The position numbers and the translations under genes are program-made. The notes under the pieces are model-generated. The model saw only the letters and a list, made by a program, of their open reading frames with translations. It ran no database searches and was not told the DNA's origin. A DNA stretch of 8,242 nucleotides from Pseudomonadota bacterium (lineage in GTDB: Bacteria > Pseudomonadota > Gammaproteobacteria > Burkholderiales > Burkholderiaceae_D), in contig JAFECY010000023.1 of assembly GCA_018241865.1 (NCBI GenBank), positions 1 through 8,242 on the forward strand, read 5' to 3'. Positions 7,208 through 8,242 of this stretch are shown here, piece by piece. The stretch's first letter is position 1. Each line of letters begins with the position of its first letter.

Positions 7208-7523
7208 ACTGTTTTCCTTTGGACTGAAAATGCGTGGATTTTGTGCGAATGGTTTTTTTGAAAATGCCTATACTGAAAGAAAGTTACAAAGCCACGATAC
7301 TGATGGTCAAGATGGAGCGTAAGTAACAAGCCTGCAATATGAGAGTTTTATTATGCAACAGAATTTTATTTTCAAAGAAATCATTTCCAAATATAAAAAT
7401 TGCCCTGAAACTACGTTAGTATACTGATCGTTTTTCCAATTTTGCATCTCGGCCATTCTGGGGTGTGCAAATAGTTTTTAACACTTCATCCACTCGCAGC
7501 ACCAACTTCTAGGGAGACCAATC
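7208..7523. other. AT-rich intergenic region between divergent Sel1 and Flp pilin genes
   Basis: This 316-nt stretch has no convincing open frame and is visibly richer in A and T than the rest of the window, especially 7320-7440. It must hold the promoters of both divergent genes. For the pilin, a TATACT -10-like hexamer lies at 7420-7425. For the Sel1 gene, a weak minus-strand candidate is TTGACC (plus-strand 7305-7310) followed 18 nt later by the poor -10 TAACTT (7281-7286). A 6-bp inverted repeat TTTGCA/TGCAAA (7441-7446 and 7466-7471) lies between the pilin -10 and its start. No CRP-like palindrome was recognised. Confidence 0.7.
7397..7425 (+). promoter_or_regulatory. Candidate sigma70-type promoter for the Flp pilin gene
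   Basis: TATACT (7420-7425) matches five of six -10 bases. The -35 is poor: AAATTG at the ideal 17-nt spacing, or TTGCCC at 7400-7405 with a spacer of only 14 nt. An A/T-rich tract upstream (7340-7400) could act as an UP element. Transcription would start near 7432, giving a leader of about 90 nt. It may instead need an activator. Confidence 0.35.
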
Positions 7524-7805
7524 ATGCAAAATCTGAAGAATAAATTTTCCTTCCGCCAAGCCGGACAGGGCATGACCGAATACATCATCATCGTCGCACT
7601 GATCGCCGTCGCAGCAATCGGCGTGTACAGCATGTTCGGCCAAACCATCCGTGGCCAGGTCGCTGGCTTGGCGGGTGAAGTCGCCGGCACCGGCGCAACC
7701 GCTGGCAAGGCCGCCGCCTCCGCCGCCGCTGCTTCCGCCGTGACCAAGGCCGAACAAGGCAAGGGCATGTCGAGCTACGACGCCGGCAACGCGCCGACTA
7801 AGTAA
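7524..7805 (+). CDS. flp: Flp/Fap-type (type IVb) pilin precursor
   Basis: This 93-residue protein is the likely major subunit of a Tad/Flp pilus. It has a short basic leader (MQNLKNKFSFRQAG). The prepilin peptidase site is read as between Gly14 and Gln15, which places Glu19-Tyr20 at mature positions 5 and 6, the conserved EY pair of Flp pilins. The hydrophobic helix YIIIVALIAVAAIGVYSMFG follows directly. The mature product would be about 79 residues. The C-terminal half is rich in alanine and glycine (about 46-77) and ends in a short polar tail, somewhat longer than minimal Flp pilins. The start is well supported by AGGGAGA (7511-7517) 6 nt upstream. A strong hairpin follows the stop, then a TadE/TadG-like gene. 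No prepilin peptidase, TadA ATPase or secretin gene is visible, presumably because the locus continues beyond the window. Confidence 0.92.
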   Translation: MQNLKNKFSFRQAGQGMTEYIIIVALIAVAAIGVYSMFGQTIRGQVAGLAGEVAGTGATAGKAAASAAAASAVTKAEQGKGMSSYDAGNAPTK

Positions 7806-7823
7806 TTCTGCACTGAATCGTGC

Positions 7824-7851
7824 TTCCCCATGACATTGACGTCATGGGGAA
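7824..7851 (+). terminator. Perfect 11-bp hairpin after the pilin gene (attenuator or mRNA-stabilising stem)
   Basis: TTCCCCATGAC (7824-7834) and GTCATGGGGAA (7841-7851) are perfect inverted repeats around a 6-nt loop, starting 18 nt after the pilin stop. Only three T residues follow, so it is not a strong classical terminator. Placed between a pilin that is needed in bulk and a less abundant assembly protein, it fits partial termination or protection of the pilin mRNA 3' end. The role is inferred. Confidence 0.65.
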
Positions 7852-7895
7852 TTTCTCCATCGTGATGTTCATGTCGATCCGATAGGCGAGCGATC

Positions 7896-8242
7896 GTGTC
7901 TTCTTTCGCCTCCATCAGGAACCAGCGCGGCCAAGCGTTGGTTTTCTCGCTGATCACCGTCTCCATCATTTTGCTGGTGATGGTGTCGATGTACACCATG
8001 GGTCAGCAGTCCATCAACAAGATGAAACTGCAAAACACGGTGGATGCCGCGGCCTACAGTGCCGTGGTGGCCGAGGCACGCGATTATAATTTTTCCGCTT
8101 ACACCAACCGCGCCGTTATCGCCAACCAAGTTGCCGTCGCGCAAGTGGTCGGCATTACCTCTTGGGCGCGCAATTATGCCGGCACCTACAACGGCCCCTC
8201 GTCTTGGGTGCCACAAGTGCTGACTTCCCTCGGTGGGCCGCT
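7896..8242 (+). CDS. TadE/TadG-like pilus assembly protein, N-terminal part (3' end outside window)
   Basis: The frame is open to the last base; 115 residues are visible. GTG at 7896 is the only plausible start: the frame has a stop at 7863-7865 and no ATG before the membrane segment, and AGGCGAG (7884-7890) can serve as ribosome site. A short N-terminus with RNQRGQA (8-14) leads into one membrane helix (about 15-35). After it comes KLQNTVDAAAYSAVVAEAR, close to the signature of the TadE/TadG-like N-terminal domain (helix, then LQN.vDAAA). A further conserved-looking stretch, TNRAVIANQVAVAQ, follows. TadE/TadG-type proteins are minor pseudopilins or envelope-anchored factors of the Tad pilus system. 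Position directly after the Flp pilin supports that role. Full length and any C-terminal domain are unknown. Confidence 0.85.
   Translation, partial: MSSFASIRNQRGQALVFSLITVSIILLVMVSMYTMGQQSINKMKLQNTVDAAAYSAVVAEARDYNFSAYTNRAVIANQVAVAQVVGITSWARNYAGTYNGPSSWVPQVLTSLGGP

Noticed and set aside
7441..7475. Sigma54 promoter around the GG/GC pairs upstream of the pilin
   Set aside because: No GG-N10-GC spacing matching the -24/-12 consensus was found.
7869..8216. Minus-strand open frame at the window end
   Set aside because: Antisense to the TadE/TadG-like frame, which has a membrane helix and the LQN.vDAAA-type motif; His/Gly-rich shadow composition.

Overview
The window looks like a piece of a moderately GC-rich proteobacterial chromosome, most likely a betaproteobacterium. 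This is inferred from codon style, protein-level resemblance and gene types; there is no rRNA or other taxonomic marker. It holds eight genes: six in full, and one cut by each window edge. No tRNA, rRNA, CRISPR array, insertion sequence or phage gene was seen.

Region 1 (1-6280, plus strand) is a tightly packed gene string closed by a strong intrinsic terminator. It starts with the C-terminal part of a GspE/PilB-type ATPase. After 24 nt comes a membrane class III adenylate cyclase with a periplasmic Cache sensor. The cyclase stop overlaps by 4 nt (ATGA) the start of a family 3 periplasmic solute-binding protein. Seven nt later begins a DAACS/SDF-family (glutamate/dicarboxylate symporter-like) membrane transporter, and its stop overlaps by 4 nt (ATGA) an aspartate/glutamate racemase. 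The packing implies one co-translated unit: an extracellular sensor making cAMP, a periplasmic amino-acid-binding protein, a secondary transporter and a cytoplasmic racemase. No ABC permease or ATPase is present, so the binding protein seems to be paired with a secondary transporter. That transporter has lost the residues that bind sodium in its well-studied relatives but keeps those that hold the amino acid. This is the most novel-looking content of the window.

Region 2 (6302-7207, minus strand) is a secreted Sel1-repeat protein that converges on the operon. The shared hairpin at 6249-6276 probably ends transcription from both sides.

Region 3 (7208-8242) starts with a 316-nt AT-rich intergenic stretch carrying a probable promoter. 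It is followed by a small Flp-type (type IVb) pilin gene, an 11-bp perfect hairpin, and the beginning of a TadE/TadG-like pilus assembly protein that runs off the window. This looks like the start of a Tad/Flp pilus locus.
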